Part shown: one piece after another, positions 30,076-38,509 of the stretch
How the letters are laid out: every line of letters starts with the position of its first letter
Numbering within the stretch: position 1 is the stretch's first letter
IMG/VR virus record: IMGVR_UViG_3300034021_000236
Coordinates: 1-38,509 of that record
Direction: 5' to 3' (one strand)
Length of the DNA: 38,509 nt
DNA from: a virus
The notes under the pieces: model-generated
Databases searched by the model: none
Told to the model about the DNA's origin: nothing
Seen by the model: only the letters and a program-made list of their open reading frames with translations
Translations under genes and position numbers: made by a program

Positions 30076-30417
30076 ATGGCAGCTACGACCTTCACCTGGA
30101 CACCCAGCTTCCCGGCGGCGCAGAACAGCCAGCCAACGGTGCGCACCGTCAAGTTTGGCGACGGCTACGAGCAGCGGCTGCGCTATGGCCTGCGCACTGA
30201 CCTCAAGCAGTGGGATCTGGTGTTTGAGAACCGCACCGACACCGAGCGCGATCAGATCCTCACGTTCCTTTCAGCCCGCGGTGGCGTCGAGCAGTTCAAC
30301 TGGACAACGCCGCACGGTGAGACGCGCGCGTTCGTGTGCGAGAGCTGGAGCAGCGAGCACAGCGCCTGCAACCTCAACAACATCAACGCCAAGTTCCGTG
30401 AGGTGATTGATCTATGA
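30076..30417 (+). CDS. Minor tail protein M (lambda gpM-like)
   Basis: 113 residues. TFTWTPSFPAAQNSQPTVRT, VKFGDGYEQRLRYGLRTDLK, WDLVFENRT and QILTFLSARGGVEQFNWTTP match the phage minor tail M / distal-tail family. It overlaps gpL-like by 4 bases. In lambda gpM joins the tip complex after L. Confidence 0.88.
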   Translation: MAATTFTWTPSFPAAQNSQPTVRTVKFGDGYEQRLRYGLRTDLKQWDLVFENRTDTERDQILTFLSARGGVEQFNWTTPHGETRAFVCESWSSEHSACNLNNINAKFREVIDL

Positions 30418-31985
30418 CGATGATGTTTGAGGAGCTGATCAAAAGCTCCCCGTTCGCCATCATCGACCTGTACGAGCTGCACCTGAATGCAGCGGTACAC
30501 GGCACCAACGAGATCTACCGCTTCCATAACGGCGGCAACGGCAAGTTCACGAACACCGGCGAGATCATCTGGAAGGGCAACAGCTACATCGCCCTGCCGG
30601 TGCAGGCGGAGGGCTTCGAATACAGCGGCAACGGCCAGCTGCCGCGGCCAAAGCTCAGGGTGGCCAACCTGCTGAGCACGATCACGGCAATCATGATCGC
30701 GGTCAATGAGACCACGCCGGGCAACGACCTGACCGGCGCGAAGTTCATCCGCATCCGCACGCTGAGCCGGTTCCTTGATCCGGTCAACTTTGACGGTGGC
30801 GTCAACCCGTTTGGCACGCCGGATCCCGATGCTGAGGCGCCGCAGGAGATCTACTACGTCGATCGCAAAACAGCAGAAACACGCGACGTGGTGGAGTTTG
30901 AGCTGGCTGCAGCGTTCGATCTGGCGGGCGTGCGCGCGCCCAAGCGTCAGTGCATCAGCAACATCTGCCAATGGGAGTACCGCGGCGCTGAGTGCGGCTA
31001 CACCGGCACCAACTACTTCGATGAGAACGACACCCCGCTCAACAGCGCAGCGGCGCCTAACTTCCCGGCCGGCAGCGCCACGCTGAGTGCTGGGTCGAGC
31101 ATCTTCCTAGAGCAGCAGATCGTCTCAGCCAATGGCTGGTACATCGCGCGCGTTGGCCCGCGCGGCGACTTCTTCATCCGCGACAAGTCACAGCAGCAGA
31201 GCCTCGGGTTTTTGTGGCAGACCAACACCGGCGGGCTTGGCGGTTACCGGCTGACCATGCAGACAGACGGCAACTTAGTGCTCTACACCTCAGGCAATGC
31301 GGTGGTCTGGCAGACCAACACCGCGAACCTCGGGGCACCGACCAGCATCACCTACCTGAACTGGCTGCCGGATGACATCCGCGCCGGCCGCAACGGCGCC
31401 TTCTTCCATGAAGTGCTCGGCAATGCCGACAGCTACTCGGCGGGCACCAACCGCACGGCCAACTACACCTTCAACGTCGGCAGCCGGTCGATCACGCTGC
31501 AGCTCTCAGCTACCTGCGAGACGATCCCATCGGCTGAGGCGCCGCTGTACCCGTCAGCAACGCGCCGGTGGCGGCAGACCAGTGGATCAGGCGCAGCGGC
31601 CACCGTGGTCAGCTCCACGGGGCTCTGGCGGCTGAATGAGACCTTCAGCGCAACGATCACCACCAGCCTAGGCAACCCGTTTCGCGCGCCGGTGGGATAC
31701 GGCACGCTCACGACCGTTTCGGCGGTCTACCAGGTGAACGCAGCAACGGGGTTCGCCAACCGCGCGGTGATCCAGAACGACGCCAACCTAGTGCTGCTCA
31801 CCGCTGGTGATGTGCAGGTATGGCAGGCGGGCATCTCGCAGGCCGGTGAGCCTCGCATCCAGACCGGCACCGGCGATCCGCTGAAGGATGTGTGCGGCAA
31901 GCGCCTGACGAGCTGCAAACTGCGGTTTGGTGAAAACGCCGAGATCCCGTTCGGATCCTTCCCTGGCATCGGAGGCTATGTGTGA
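30414..31985 (+). CDS. Minor tail protein L with bulb-lectin-like insertion
   Basis: 523 residues, about twice lambda gpL (232). Residues 1-200 are the gpL N-terminal part ending [19 protein letters not shown] (Cys180, 185, 194). Residues 490-523 are its C-terminal end [17 protein letters not shown] (Cys494, 501). In lambda gpL, cysteines of this kind hold an Fe-S cluster. Residues about 205-488 interrupt this cluster and carry bulb-type lectin repeats: [20 protein letters not shown] (QxDxNxVxY complete at 283-291) and [20 protein letters not shown] (454-462, final Tyr replaced). The insertion may give the tail tip a mannose-type sugar-binding face. Fe-S binding is inferred from the family. 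Confidence 0.85.
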   Translation: MTMMFEELIKSSPFAIIDLYELHLNAAVHGTNEIYRFHNGGNGKFTNTGEIIWKGNSYIALPVQAEGFEYSGNGQLPRPKLRVANLLSTITAIMIAVNETTPGNDLTGAKFIRIRTLSRFLDPVNFDGGVNPFGTPDPDAEAPQEIYYVDRKTAETRDVVEFELAAAFDLAGVRAPKRQCISNICQWEYRGAECGYTGTNYFDENDTPLNSAAAPNFPAGSATLSAGSSIFLEQQIVSANGWYIARVGPRGDFFIRDKSQQQSLGFLWQTNTGGLGGYRLTMQTDGNLVLYTSGNAVVWQTNTANLGAPTSITYLNWLPDDIRAGRNGAFFHEVLGNADSYSAGTNRTANYTFNVGSRSITLQLSATCETIPSAEAPLYPSATRRWRQTSGSGAAATVVSSTGLWRLNETFSATITTSLGNPFRAPVGYGTLTTVSAVYQVNAATGFANRAVIQNDANLVLLTAGDVQVWQAGISQAGEPRIQTGTGDPLKDVCGKRLTSCKLRFGENAEIPFGSFPGIGGYV

Positions 31986-32692
31986 TGGCGTGGAAGGATG
32001 ACGCGCTGGCCCATGCGCTGAAAGAAGCGCCGCGGGAGGCGTGCGGCTTGGTGGTGGTGATCAAGGGCCGCCGGCGGTATTGGCCCTGCCGCAACCTGGC
32101 GCCAACGCCGCAGGACTTCTTTATTCTTGACCCGGACGACTACGCCGCGGCCGAGGATGCCGGCGACGTGTTCGCCATCTTCCACAGCCACCCGACTACT
32201 CCGGCGGTGCCCAGCGATGCCGATCGCATGGCGTGCGAGCAAAGCGGCCTGCCGTGGTTCATCGTCAACCCCGGCACTAAGGCATGGTGCGAGCACCGCC
32301 CCAGCGGCTACCAAGCGCCACTGATCGGCCGGCAGTGGGTGTGGGGCGTCAGCGACTGCTGGACGCTGGTGCGTGACTGGTACAGCGCCTGGGGCCTGCA
32401 GCTGCGCGACTGGCAGCGGCCAATCAACCCGGTGGACTTCAACGCTGCGCCGATGTTTGACGACTGCTGGCAGGAGACCGGCTTTGTTGATGTGACCGGC
32501 GGCGAGATCAAGGTGGGCGACATGCTGCTGATCTCGATGGACTCACCGGGCCTGAACCACTGCGCTGTCTACGTTGGCCAGCAGATGATCCTGCATCACA
32601 TTCGCGGCCGGCTCAGCTCGCGGGATGTCTACGGTGGCTACTATCAGAAGAACACGGGCCGTGTGCTCAGACACTCCAGCAGGTGCGCGTGA
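31985..32692 (+). CDS. Tail tip protein K: JAMM plus NlpC/P60 peptidase domains
   Basis: 235 residues from ATG 31985 (TGATG overlap). Residues 1-105 are a JAMM/MPN domain: [10 protein letters not shown] and [15 protein letters not shown] (His67, His69, Ser77, Asp80). Residues 112-235 are NlpC/P60: [14 protein letters not shown] (Cys125) and [10 protein letters not shown] (His192). This is the lambda gpK arrangement, thought to loosen peptidoglycan or process a tail protein during infection. Confidence 0.92.
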   Translation: MAWKDDALAHALKEAPREACGLVVVIKGRRRYWPCRNLAPTPQDFFILDPDDYAAAEDAGDVFAIFHSHPTTPAVPSDADRMACEQSGLPWFIVNPGTKAWCEHRPSGYQAPLIGRQWVWGVSDCWTLVRDWYSAWGLQLRDWQRPINPVDFNAAPMFDDCWQETGFVDVTGGEIKVGDMLLISMDSPGLNHCAVYVGQQMILHHIRGRLSSRDVYGGYYQKNTGRVLRHSSRCA

Positions 32693-33273
32693 TGCTGCGA
32701 GTCATCAAGGTTTACGGGGCATTGGCCAAGTTCCTCGGGCAGCGCAGCTTTGAGGCCGATGTCAGCTCACCGGCTGAGGCGGTGCGGTTCCTGCTGGCCA
32801 ACTTCCCGCAGCTGGAAGGGCACATGGTCAAGCATCACTACAAGGTGAGCGTGGGCCGCTTTGAGCTGGAGGCTGGCGCACATCCTGAGCAGCTGCAGTA
32901 TCCGTCCGCCGCTGGCGAGCCGATCCGCATCGTGCCGGTGGTGCAAGGCGCCGGCGCTGTCGGCCGGATCATTGCGGGCGTTGCGCTAGTTGCCGTGGGC
33001 CTGCTGGTGCCGGGCATCGGCGCGCTTGGCGTTCAGCTGCTGGTGGGCGTCGGCGCCTCGCTAGCTCTTGGCGGGGTAGCGCAGCTGCTGACACCGATGC
33101 CGCAGATGCAGACCGGATCTGACAGCACCAACGACCCGCGCAAGTCCTACAGCTTCAGCGGCATCCAGAACGTGTCGCGCCAAGGTGTGCCGGTGCCGAT
33201 CGTCTACGGCGAGACCGTTGTGGGCAGCGTCACCATCTCGGCTGGCATCAACACCGAGGAGGTGCCGGTCTGA
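32692..33273 (+). CDS. Tail assembly protein I (lambda gpI-like)
   Basis: 193 residues from ATG 32692 (TGATG overlap; a GTG 9 bases earlier is also in frame). The N-terminus IKVYGALAKFLGQRSFEADV is the gpI ubiquitin-like fold. A glycine-rich hydrophobic stretch follows (RIIAGVALVAVGLLVPGIGA, then LGVQLLVGVGASLALGGVAQ). The C-terminus YSFSGIQNVSRQGVPVPIVY is the conserved gpI/J-contact motif. It overlaps J by 1 base. Confidence 0.88.
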   Translation: MLRVIKVYGALAKFLGQRSFEADVSSPAEAVRFLLANFPQLEGHMVKHHYKVSVGRFELEAGAHPEQLQYPSAAGEPIRIVPVVQGAGAVGRIIAGVALVAVGLLVPGIGALGVQLLVGVGASLALGGVAQLLTPMPQMQTGSDSTNDPRKSYSFSGIQNVSRQGVPVPIVYGETVVGSVTISAGINTEEVPV

Positions 33274-36200
33274 TGGATGAGCTGATTGTTGGCGCAGGTG
33301 GCGGTGGCGGTGGCGGCGGTAAAGGCGGTGGCGGCGCACCGGCCTCGCCATCGGTCACGCGCGACAACCTCGAATCACGCCAGTTTGCGCGCGTCATCGA
33401 CCTGCTGAGCGAGGGCGAGATCGAGGGCTTCCCGGCCCAGCGCAGCTACACCCCTTTCACGACCGCTTGGTACAACGCGGCACTGAAGGACATCTACTTC
33501 AACAACACCCCGGTGCTGCGCGATGGCGCCGACCCCGCATCAACGCTCACGCGCGCGGACCTCAATTTTGAGTACAGCTCGATCAGCTTTCGGCTGGGCA
33601 CGCAAAGCCAGAGCTACCTGACCGAGATCGGCACCTCCACGCAAAGCGAGGTGCCGGTGAACGTGAAGGTGACGCAGGCTGCGCCTGTGACCCGCACCAT
33701 CACCGACACCGACGTGAACGGCGTGCGCGTCACCCTATCGGTGCCGGCGCTACAGATCTTCCGCGCCAACGGCAACGTGGATGGCCGGCAGGTGGAGTTT
33801 CAGATCCAGACCTCCTACAACGGCGGCCCGTACACCACGGTCATTCAGGACTCCTTCACCGGCCGCACGGCTGACCTGTATCAGCGCCGCTATCGCATTG
33901 ACCTGACGCAGGCGCCGCCGGTATCGGTGCGCGTGGTGCGGCTGACAGCAGATGCGCCGCAGAGCGGCTCTGAAAGCATCCAGGACGAGATCTTCTGGGC
34001 CAGCTACACCGAGCTGATCTACGCCAAGACGACCTACCCAAACAGCGCGGTGATCGGCATGACGCTGAGCGCCGAGCAGTTCAGCAACATTCCCACCCGC
34101 TCCTACCGAATCCGGGGCATCAAGGTGCGGATCCCCAACAACGCCACGGTGGATGCCACCACGGGCCGGCTGATCTACAGCGGTGTGTGGAATGGCACCT
34201 TCGCTGCTGCGCAATGGTGCAGCGACCCTGCCTGGATCCTGTGGGACCTCCTGACATCGACCCGCTACGGGTTCGGTGATCACATCAGCGCCAGCCAGCT
34301 GGATAAGTGGGCGTTCTATGCCGCCAGCCAATACGCCAGCGCGCTGGTGCCCGATGGCTTTGGCGGCACCGAGCCGCGGTTCTCCTGCAACATAAACATC
34401 CAGACGCAGGAGGACGCCTACAAGCTGATCAACGACATGTGCTCGGTGTTCCGGGCCATGCCGTACTGGAGCACCGGCAGCCTGACGATCGCGCAGGACC
34501 GCGACGCCGACCCCAGCTACATCTTCACCCAGTCGAACGTCACCGAGGAGGGCTTCAGCTACAGCGGCAGCAGCCTCAAGACCCGCCACACCGTCGCGGT
34601 GGTCAGCTACCTGGACCTGGAGACCCGCGACATCGCCTACGAGGTGGTGGAGGACGCCGCCGGCATCAGCAAGTTCGGCGTGGTCAAGGCGGAGGTGTCG
34701 GCCTTTGCCTGCACCAGCCGCGGCCAAGCGCGGCGCATCGGTGAGTGGCTGCTGTATTCCGAGCAGAACGAAACCGAGGTGTGCAGCTTCAGCACCGCGA
34801 CCGCCGAGGGCATGGTGGTGCGCCCTGGCATGGTCATTCAGGTGACCGATCCGGTGCGCGCTGGTCGCTTCCGTGGCGGCCGCATCACTGGTGGCACCGC
34901 GCAGGCTCTCACGCTGGACCGCTCCGCCGAGGATCTGTTCGCGGACGGTATGCCGGCCACCATCGACTTCAGCGTGATCCTGCCCGATGGCACCACGCAA
35001 ACGGTCGAGGGCATCGCCGGCACGGCGCTTAACGGCAGCACGCTGACCCTGCCGTCTGCGTTGCGTGCGGTGCCGCCAGCTGGCGCGCCATGGGTGATCG
35101 GCACCACCGACCTAGAGCCATCGCTGTGGCGCGTGCTGAGCGTGCAGGAGCAGGAAGACGGCGTGTTTGCCATCAGCGCACTGGCGCATGACCCCAGCAA
35201 GTACGACTACATCGAGCGGGATGTGCCGCTGCAGCCGCGTGATGTGACGGCGCTCGACACCACACCCTCGACGCCCACCGGCCTGCAGGCATCAGAACTG
35301 CTCTACGAAAGTGGCGGGCAGGTGTTCAGCAAGGTGCTGGTGTCATGGCAGCCGGTGCAGTCTGCCGCGCGCTATGAGCTGCGCTACCGCGTGGACAGCG
35401 GCAACTGGACGGTGGTGGCCACCCGCTCACCCGACACCGAGATCCTCAACTCACTGCCGGGCCGCTACGAGTTTGAGCTGACAGCACTGAGCCCCGGCCT
35501 GCGCCGCTCTGGCATCACCACCCTCACCTACACGGCGCTGGGCAAGACCGCTCCACCGGCAACCATCCCCGATCTGTTCATTGCGCCGATCGACGACAAG
35601 AACGCCGAGCTGTATTGGCCGCAGTCGGTGGATCTCGACGTGCGCATCGGCGGGCAGATCCGCATCCGCCACACGCCCAACATCGGCGTCAACGCCACTT
35701 GGGGCCGCGCCAACGACATCGTGCCGGCGGTGGCTGGCAGCAGCACCCGCAAGATCGTTCCGCTACTGGAGGGCACCTACTTCATCCGTGCGGTGGACTC
35801 CAGCAACAACGAATCGGACGGCGTGGCATCGGTGGTGGTGGACCTACCCGAGCCGCAGGATCTGCTGCTGATCCAGACCTACCGCGAGGACGACGACAGC
35901 CCGCCTTTCCAAGGCACCCGCACCTCAATGATCTACAGCGCCGACGAGGCGGGCCTGACGCTGGACGCAACCGGCGAGGTGGATGAGATCACCGACTGGG
36001 ATGCGGTGACGAACATCGACTACTACGGCGCCACCAGCAGCACCGGCAGCTATGAGTTCCTGAACACGCTGGACCTCGGCGCGGTCTACGACATGGACCT
36101 GCGCTCGATCCTGCAGACCCGCGCGTTTGAGCCGGGCAACTACGTGGACGACCGCAGCGAGGACATCGACCTGTGGGATGACATCGACGGCGACGACCTG

Positions 36201-36641
36201 AGCGCCACCAACGCCAGCCTTTATGTGCGCGCCACCAACGACAACCCGAGCGGTACGCCGACGTGGGGCCTGTGGCAGCCGTTCGTCAATGGCACCACCC
36301 GCGGGCGTGGCTTCCAGTTCAAGCTGCAGGCAGCGACCAGCAACCCGACGCAGAACCTGATCGTGGAGCAGCTGGGTGTGGTGACGCAGTTCCAGCGGCG
36401 CACCGAAACGCAGCGCAACCTCAGCAGCGGCGCCGGCACCTACACGGTCACGTTCCCGAAGGCGTTTTATGCCACGCCCAGTGTGGGCATCACCGCGCAG
36501 GACATGGCGACCGGCGACTACTTCACGCTTTCTAACGCGACACGAACCGGCTTCCAGATCACATTCAGGAACAGCGGGGGTAGCATTGTGAACAGGAACT
36601 TCGATTACCAGGCGGTCGGCCACGGCCGGGAGATCACCTGA
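33273..36641 (+). CDS. Central tail tip / host specificity protein J
   Basis: 1122 residues. After a Gly-rich start (residues 8-21) come the conserved J motifs: ESRQFARVIDLLSEGEIEGF, DIYFNNTPVLRDG, SYRIRGIKVRIPNN, CSDPAWILWDLLTSTRYGFG and EPRFSCNINIQTQEDAYKLI. Residues about 665-760 form a fibronectin-III-like domain (TPTGLQASELLY, RYELRYRVDSGNWTVVA), followed by a second beta module and a C-terminal fibre-contact region. It forms the tip hub and contacts the receptor or the fibres encoded downstream. Confidence 0.93.
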   Translation: MDELIVGAGGGGGGGGKGGGGAPASPSVTRDNLESRQFARVIDLLSEGEIEGFPAQRSYTPFTTAWYNAALKDIYFNNTPVLRDGADPASTLTRADLNFEYSSISFRLGTQSQSYLTEIGTSTQSEVPVNVKVTQAAPVTRTITDTDVNGVRVTLSVPALQIFRANGNVDGRQVEFQIQTSYNGGPYTTVIQDSFTGRTADLYQRRYRIDLTQAPPVSVRVVRLTADAPQSGSESIQDEIFWASYTELIYAKTTYPNSAVIGMTLSAEQFSNIPTRSYRIRGIKVRIPNNATVDATTGRLIYSGVWNGTFAAAQWCSDPAWILWDLLTSTRYGFGDHISASQLDKWAFYAASQYASALVPDGFGGTEPRFSCNINIQTQEDAYKLINDMCSVFRAMPYWSTGSLTIAQDRDADPSYIFTQSNVTEEGFSYSGSSLKTRHTVAVVSYLDLETRDIAYEVVEDAAGISKFGVVKAEVSAFACTSRGQARRIGEWLLYSEQNETEVCSFSTATAEGMVVRPGMVIQVTDPVRAGRFRGGRITGGTAQALTLDRSAEDLFADGMPATIDFSVILPDGTTQTVEGIAGTALNGSTLTLPSALRAVPPAGAPWVIGTTDLEPSLWRVLSVQEQEDGVFAISALAHDPSKYDYIERDVPLQPRDVTALDTTPSTPTGLQASELLYESGGQVFSKVLVSWQPVQSAARYELRYRVDSGNWTVVATRSPDTEILNSLPGRYEFELTALSPGLRRSGITTLTYTALGKTAPPATIPDLFIAPIDDKNAELYWPQSVDLDVRIGGQIRIRHTPNIGVNATWGRANDIVPAVAGSSTRKIVPLLEGTYFIRAVDSSNNESDGVASVVVDLPEPQDLLLIQTYREDDDSPPFQGTRTSMIYSADEAGLTLDATGEVDEITDWDAVTNIDYYGATSSTGSYEFLNTLDLGAVYDMDLRSILQTRAFEPGNYVDDRSEDIDLWDDIDGDDLSATNASLYVRATNDNPSGTPTWGLWQPFVNGTTRGRGFQFKLQAATSNPTQNLIVEQLGVVTQFQRRTETQRNLSSGAGTYTVTFPKAFYATPSVGITAQDMATGDYFTLSNATRTGFQITFRNSGGSIVNRNFDYQAVGHGREIT

Positions 36642-37426
36642 TGGCGCAGGCAACCGACTACTCACTGGCGAACCAGAGCGGCGCCAACTTCCGCTCAGAG
36701 CTGAACACGATCCTTGCGGCGATCGTCAGCCAGAACAGCGGCTCGACCGCCCCGACCACCACCTACGCCTACCAATGGTGGATCGACACCGGCGCCAGCC
36801 CTGCCCTGCTCAAGCTGCGCAATGCGGCCAACAGCGCCTGGATCACGGTGGGCGACGTTACCGCCGCAAACCTGGGCCTGCTGACCAGCTCCACCGCAGC
36901 CAGCACTTACCTCGCCTTGGCTGGTGGCACGGTTACCGGCGCACTGGAGATCGGCAGCGCAGGTTCGCTGGTATTTGAGGGCAGCACCGCTGACGGCTTT
37001 GAGACCACGCTGGCGGTGACCGACCCAACGGCTGACCGGACCGTCACGCTGCAGAACGCCACCTACACCGTGGCTGGTACGAACATCAACCAGAACTTCA
37101 CCGTTGCCCAGCGCGGCAGCATCACGGCACTGACCGATGGAGCGACGATCACCATCGACATGGCCAACGCCAACAACTTCAGCGTCACCCTCGGCGGCAA
37201 CCGGACATTTGGAGCGCCTAGCAATGTGACGGCTGGCCAGAGCGGTGTGATCGTGATCACGCAGGACGGCACCGGAGGGCGAACGGCGTCCTTCAATAGT
37301 GCGTTCAAGTTCCCCGGCGGCACCGCACCGACGCTGACGACAACGGCCAACGCAGTGGATGTGCTGGCGTACTACGTCGAATCCGCCACCCGCATTTCCG
37401 CCCGCCTGATTTCGGACCTCAAATGA
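36641..37426 (+). CDS. Tail fibre-type / tip-associated structural protein
   Basis: 261 residues, ATG 36641 overlapping the J stop by 1 base. MAQATDYSLANQSGANFRSE, NTILAAIVSQNSGSTAPTTT and YQWWIDTGASPALLKLRNAA are the N-terminal attachment pattern I know from fibre proteins of cyanophages and other aquatic phages. The rest is beta-helix-like with repeated Gly/Thr. It may anchor the longer lectin fibre that starts at 37423. Confidence 0.75.
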   Translation: MAQATDYSLANQSGANFRSELNTILAAIVSQNSGSTAPTTTYAYQWWIDTGASPALLKLRNAANSAWITVGDVTAANLGLLTSSTAASTYLALAGGTVTGALEIGSAGSLVFEGSTADGFETTLAVTDPTADRTVTLQNATYTVAGTNINQNFTVAQRGSITALTDGATITIDMANANNFSVTLGGNRTFGAPSNVTAGQSGVIVITQDGTGGRTASFNSAFKFPGGTAPTLTTTANAVDVLAYYVESATRISARLISDLK

Positions 37427-38509
37427 GCGTTATCAATAACGGCATCCTGCTTGGCGCTGGCGCTGACGCTGCGACTACCTACCAGATCTCCAGAAGCCTC
37501 AGGTTCAACGGCAGCGTTGACTCTACGTATCTGAACCGTACTCCGGGGTCCGCATCCAATCAAAAGACCTGGACGTTTGCTGCTTGGGTAAAAAGAACGC
37601 AATCCAAGTCTGGCTTTATTTTTGCGGCTGGCAATACCAACGATCCTTGGAACGCGATGGCGACCACATACTTTGGTTTTGGTATTCTTTCAGGAAGCCC
37701 CGATACATTTGATTTTTATAGCAACGGTACGTATTTAAGGGTTTCATCCCAAGTTTTCAGAGATTATTCAGCTTGGGGGCACCTAGTTGTTGCGTGCGAC
37801 ACAACTCAAGCTACTGCAGCAAATCGCCTAAAAATCTACTGGAATGGAACCGAAATAACGACTTTTGCTACTAACAATAACCTAGCGCTAAATACTGACA
37901 CCTATGTCAACGGGGCGCACAGTCATTTTATTGGTGGACAAGCAACAAATGTAGCCGGTTCGTATTTGGCAGCTTACCTTGCCGACATCCACTTCATCGA
38001 CGGCTCCGCTCTAGATCCCACCAGCTTCACCGAAACCGACGCCACCACCGGCCAGCTCATACCCAAGGCTTTCACGGGCAGCTACGGCACCAACGGCTTC
38101 AGGCTGACCTTCTCGGATAACTCGGGCACCACGGCCACGACCCTTGGTAAAGATGCAGCGGGCAGCAACAACTGGACGCCAAACAACTTCTCAGTGGCCT
38201 CTGGTGCGGGCAACGATTCGCTCGTCGATTCACCCACGGGTTATGGCACGGACACTGGTGCGGGGGGTGAGGTAAGGGGAACGTACTGCACTTGGAATCC
38301 GCTTGATCAAGCCTCAACAACGCTGACCAACGGAAACCTTGATGCGTCAATCGCAGGTGCTTCAACAGCAATGACAGTCGGCGGCACCATCGCCGTTACA
38401 TCTGGCAAGTGGTATTGGGAAGTTACTTGCTCATCTAGCAATTTGGGCATTGGCGTTCAGAAGGCCAACCTTTATGCAACTTCGCTTTTTAGCTCGGGAG
38501 TTTCCTATT
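37423..38509 (+). CDS. Tail fibre protein with LamG-like and SPRY-like domains, N-terminal part
   Basis: ATG 37423 (ATGA overlap) begins an open frame that runs past the right edge of the window: 362 complete codons. Residues 20-210 look like a LamG/concanavalin-A-like lectin (SRSLRFNGSVDSTYLNRTPG, WTFAAWVKRTQSKSGFIFAA, HLVVACDTTQ, YLADIHFIDGSALDPTSFTE). A junction (FRLTFSDNSGT, NNWTPNNFSVASGAGNDSLV) and the start of a SPRY-like domain (SGKWYWEVTCSSSNLGIGVQ) follow. It is probably the 5' part of the gene whose 3' part is at 2-1387. Bases about 37500-37980 are notably AT-rich against the tail genes before them. Confidence 0.82.
   Translation, partial: MSVINNGILLGAGADAATTYQISRSLRFNGSVDSTYLNRTPGSASNQKTWTFAAWVKRTQSKSGFIFAAGNTNDPWNAMATTYFGFGILSGSPDTFDFYSNGTYLRVSSQVFRDYSAWGHLVVACDTTQATAANRLKIYWNGTEITTFATNNNLALNTDTYVNGAHSHFIGGQATNVAGSYLAAYLADIHFIDGSALDPTSFTETDATTGQLIPKAFTGSYGTNGFRLTFSDNSGTTATTLGKDAAGSNNWTPNNFSVASGAGNDSLVDSPTGYGTDTGAGGEVRGTYCTWNPLDQASTTLTNGNLDASIAGASTAMTVGGTIAVTSGKWYWEVTCSSSNLGIGVQKANLYATSLFSSGVSY

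Noticed and set aside
33750-35000. 416-codon minus-strand frame inside J
   Set aside because: Same third-position mirror effect under a clear J gene; no ribosome site, promoter or family motif.
1-38509. Diversity-generating retroelement acting on the lectin fibre
   Set aside because: No reverse transcriptase and no template/variable repeat pair with A-specific changes was seen.
37423-38509. Direct terminal redundancy between the two window ends
   Set aside because: I see no identical sequence shared by the first and last few hundred bases; direct joining also breaks the reading frame, so simple circular closure is not shown.

Overview
The window reads as the genome of a temperate, lambda-like siphovirus (tailed phage with a long non-contractile tail). 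It is GC-rich and densely packed; most genes overlap their neighbours by 1 to 20 bases. It looks like free phage DNA rather than an integrated prophage: the attachment site is intact and internal, it carries only the 3' half of a host tRNA-Lys, and phage genes lie on both sides. The likely host is a cyanobacterium of the Synechococcus/Cyanobium kind. That is inference, resting on remembered resemblance of several short proteins (1941-2078, 2486-2635, 10709-10906), the endolysin and the fibre architecture to cyanophage proteins; nothing in the window names the host.

Layout. Bases 1-1387 are the 3' end of a tail-fibre gene whose 5' counterpart probably lies at the other end of the window (37423-38509), which suggests a circular map cut inside a fibre gene. 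Then come a fibre-assembly-type protein, small basic and membrane proteins, a two-domain endolysin, an HNH-like/HTH gene and a dCTP-deaminase-like gene (1411-4701), closed by a terminator. On the minus strand lies a tyrosine integrase (4735-5838), followed by attP with repeat arms (5826-6095). The early region (6085-10291, minus strand) consists of many small translationally coupled genes, among them DUF3310, ribbon-helix-helix and winged-helix proteins, interrupted by two plus-strand genes (6777-7290) that include an HNH nuclease. Two identical 15-base elements containing TATAGT on the minus strand mark its two probable promoters. Farther right on the minus strand is a recombination module: PD-(D/E)XK exonuclease, RecT-like annealing protein, excisionase-like HTH, SSB-like protein and a zinc-ribbon protein.

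From 13170 everything is on the plus strand. The replication module is an SF2 helicase, a small Cys protein, a VRR-NUC nuclease and a prim-pol/VapE-type primase-helicase, followed by an iteron-like, AT-rich candidate origin (17336-17450). A gpZ-like protein and a repeat-rich 176-base gap (candidate cos/pac) come next. Then follow lambda-ordered packaging, head and tail genes: Nu1-like TerS, GpA TerL, a gpW-position protein, portal, a protease-capsid fusion, head-tail joining proteins, tail terminator, tube, G/GT chaperone with an A AAA AAC slippery site, tape measure, M, L, K, I, J, and fibres.

The least ordinary points are a bulb-lectin-like insertion that splits the cysteine cluster of the gpL-like tail-tip protein, a terminator hairpin between a Shine-Dalgarno sequence and the next start codon just after the capsid gene, similar acidic-Phe tails on three consecutive recombination proteins, the candidate iteron origin, and the absence of any recognisable CI-type repressor in an integrase-bearing phage.
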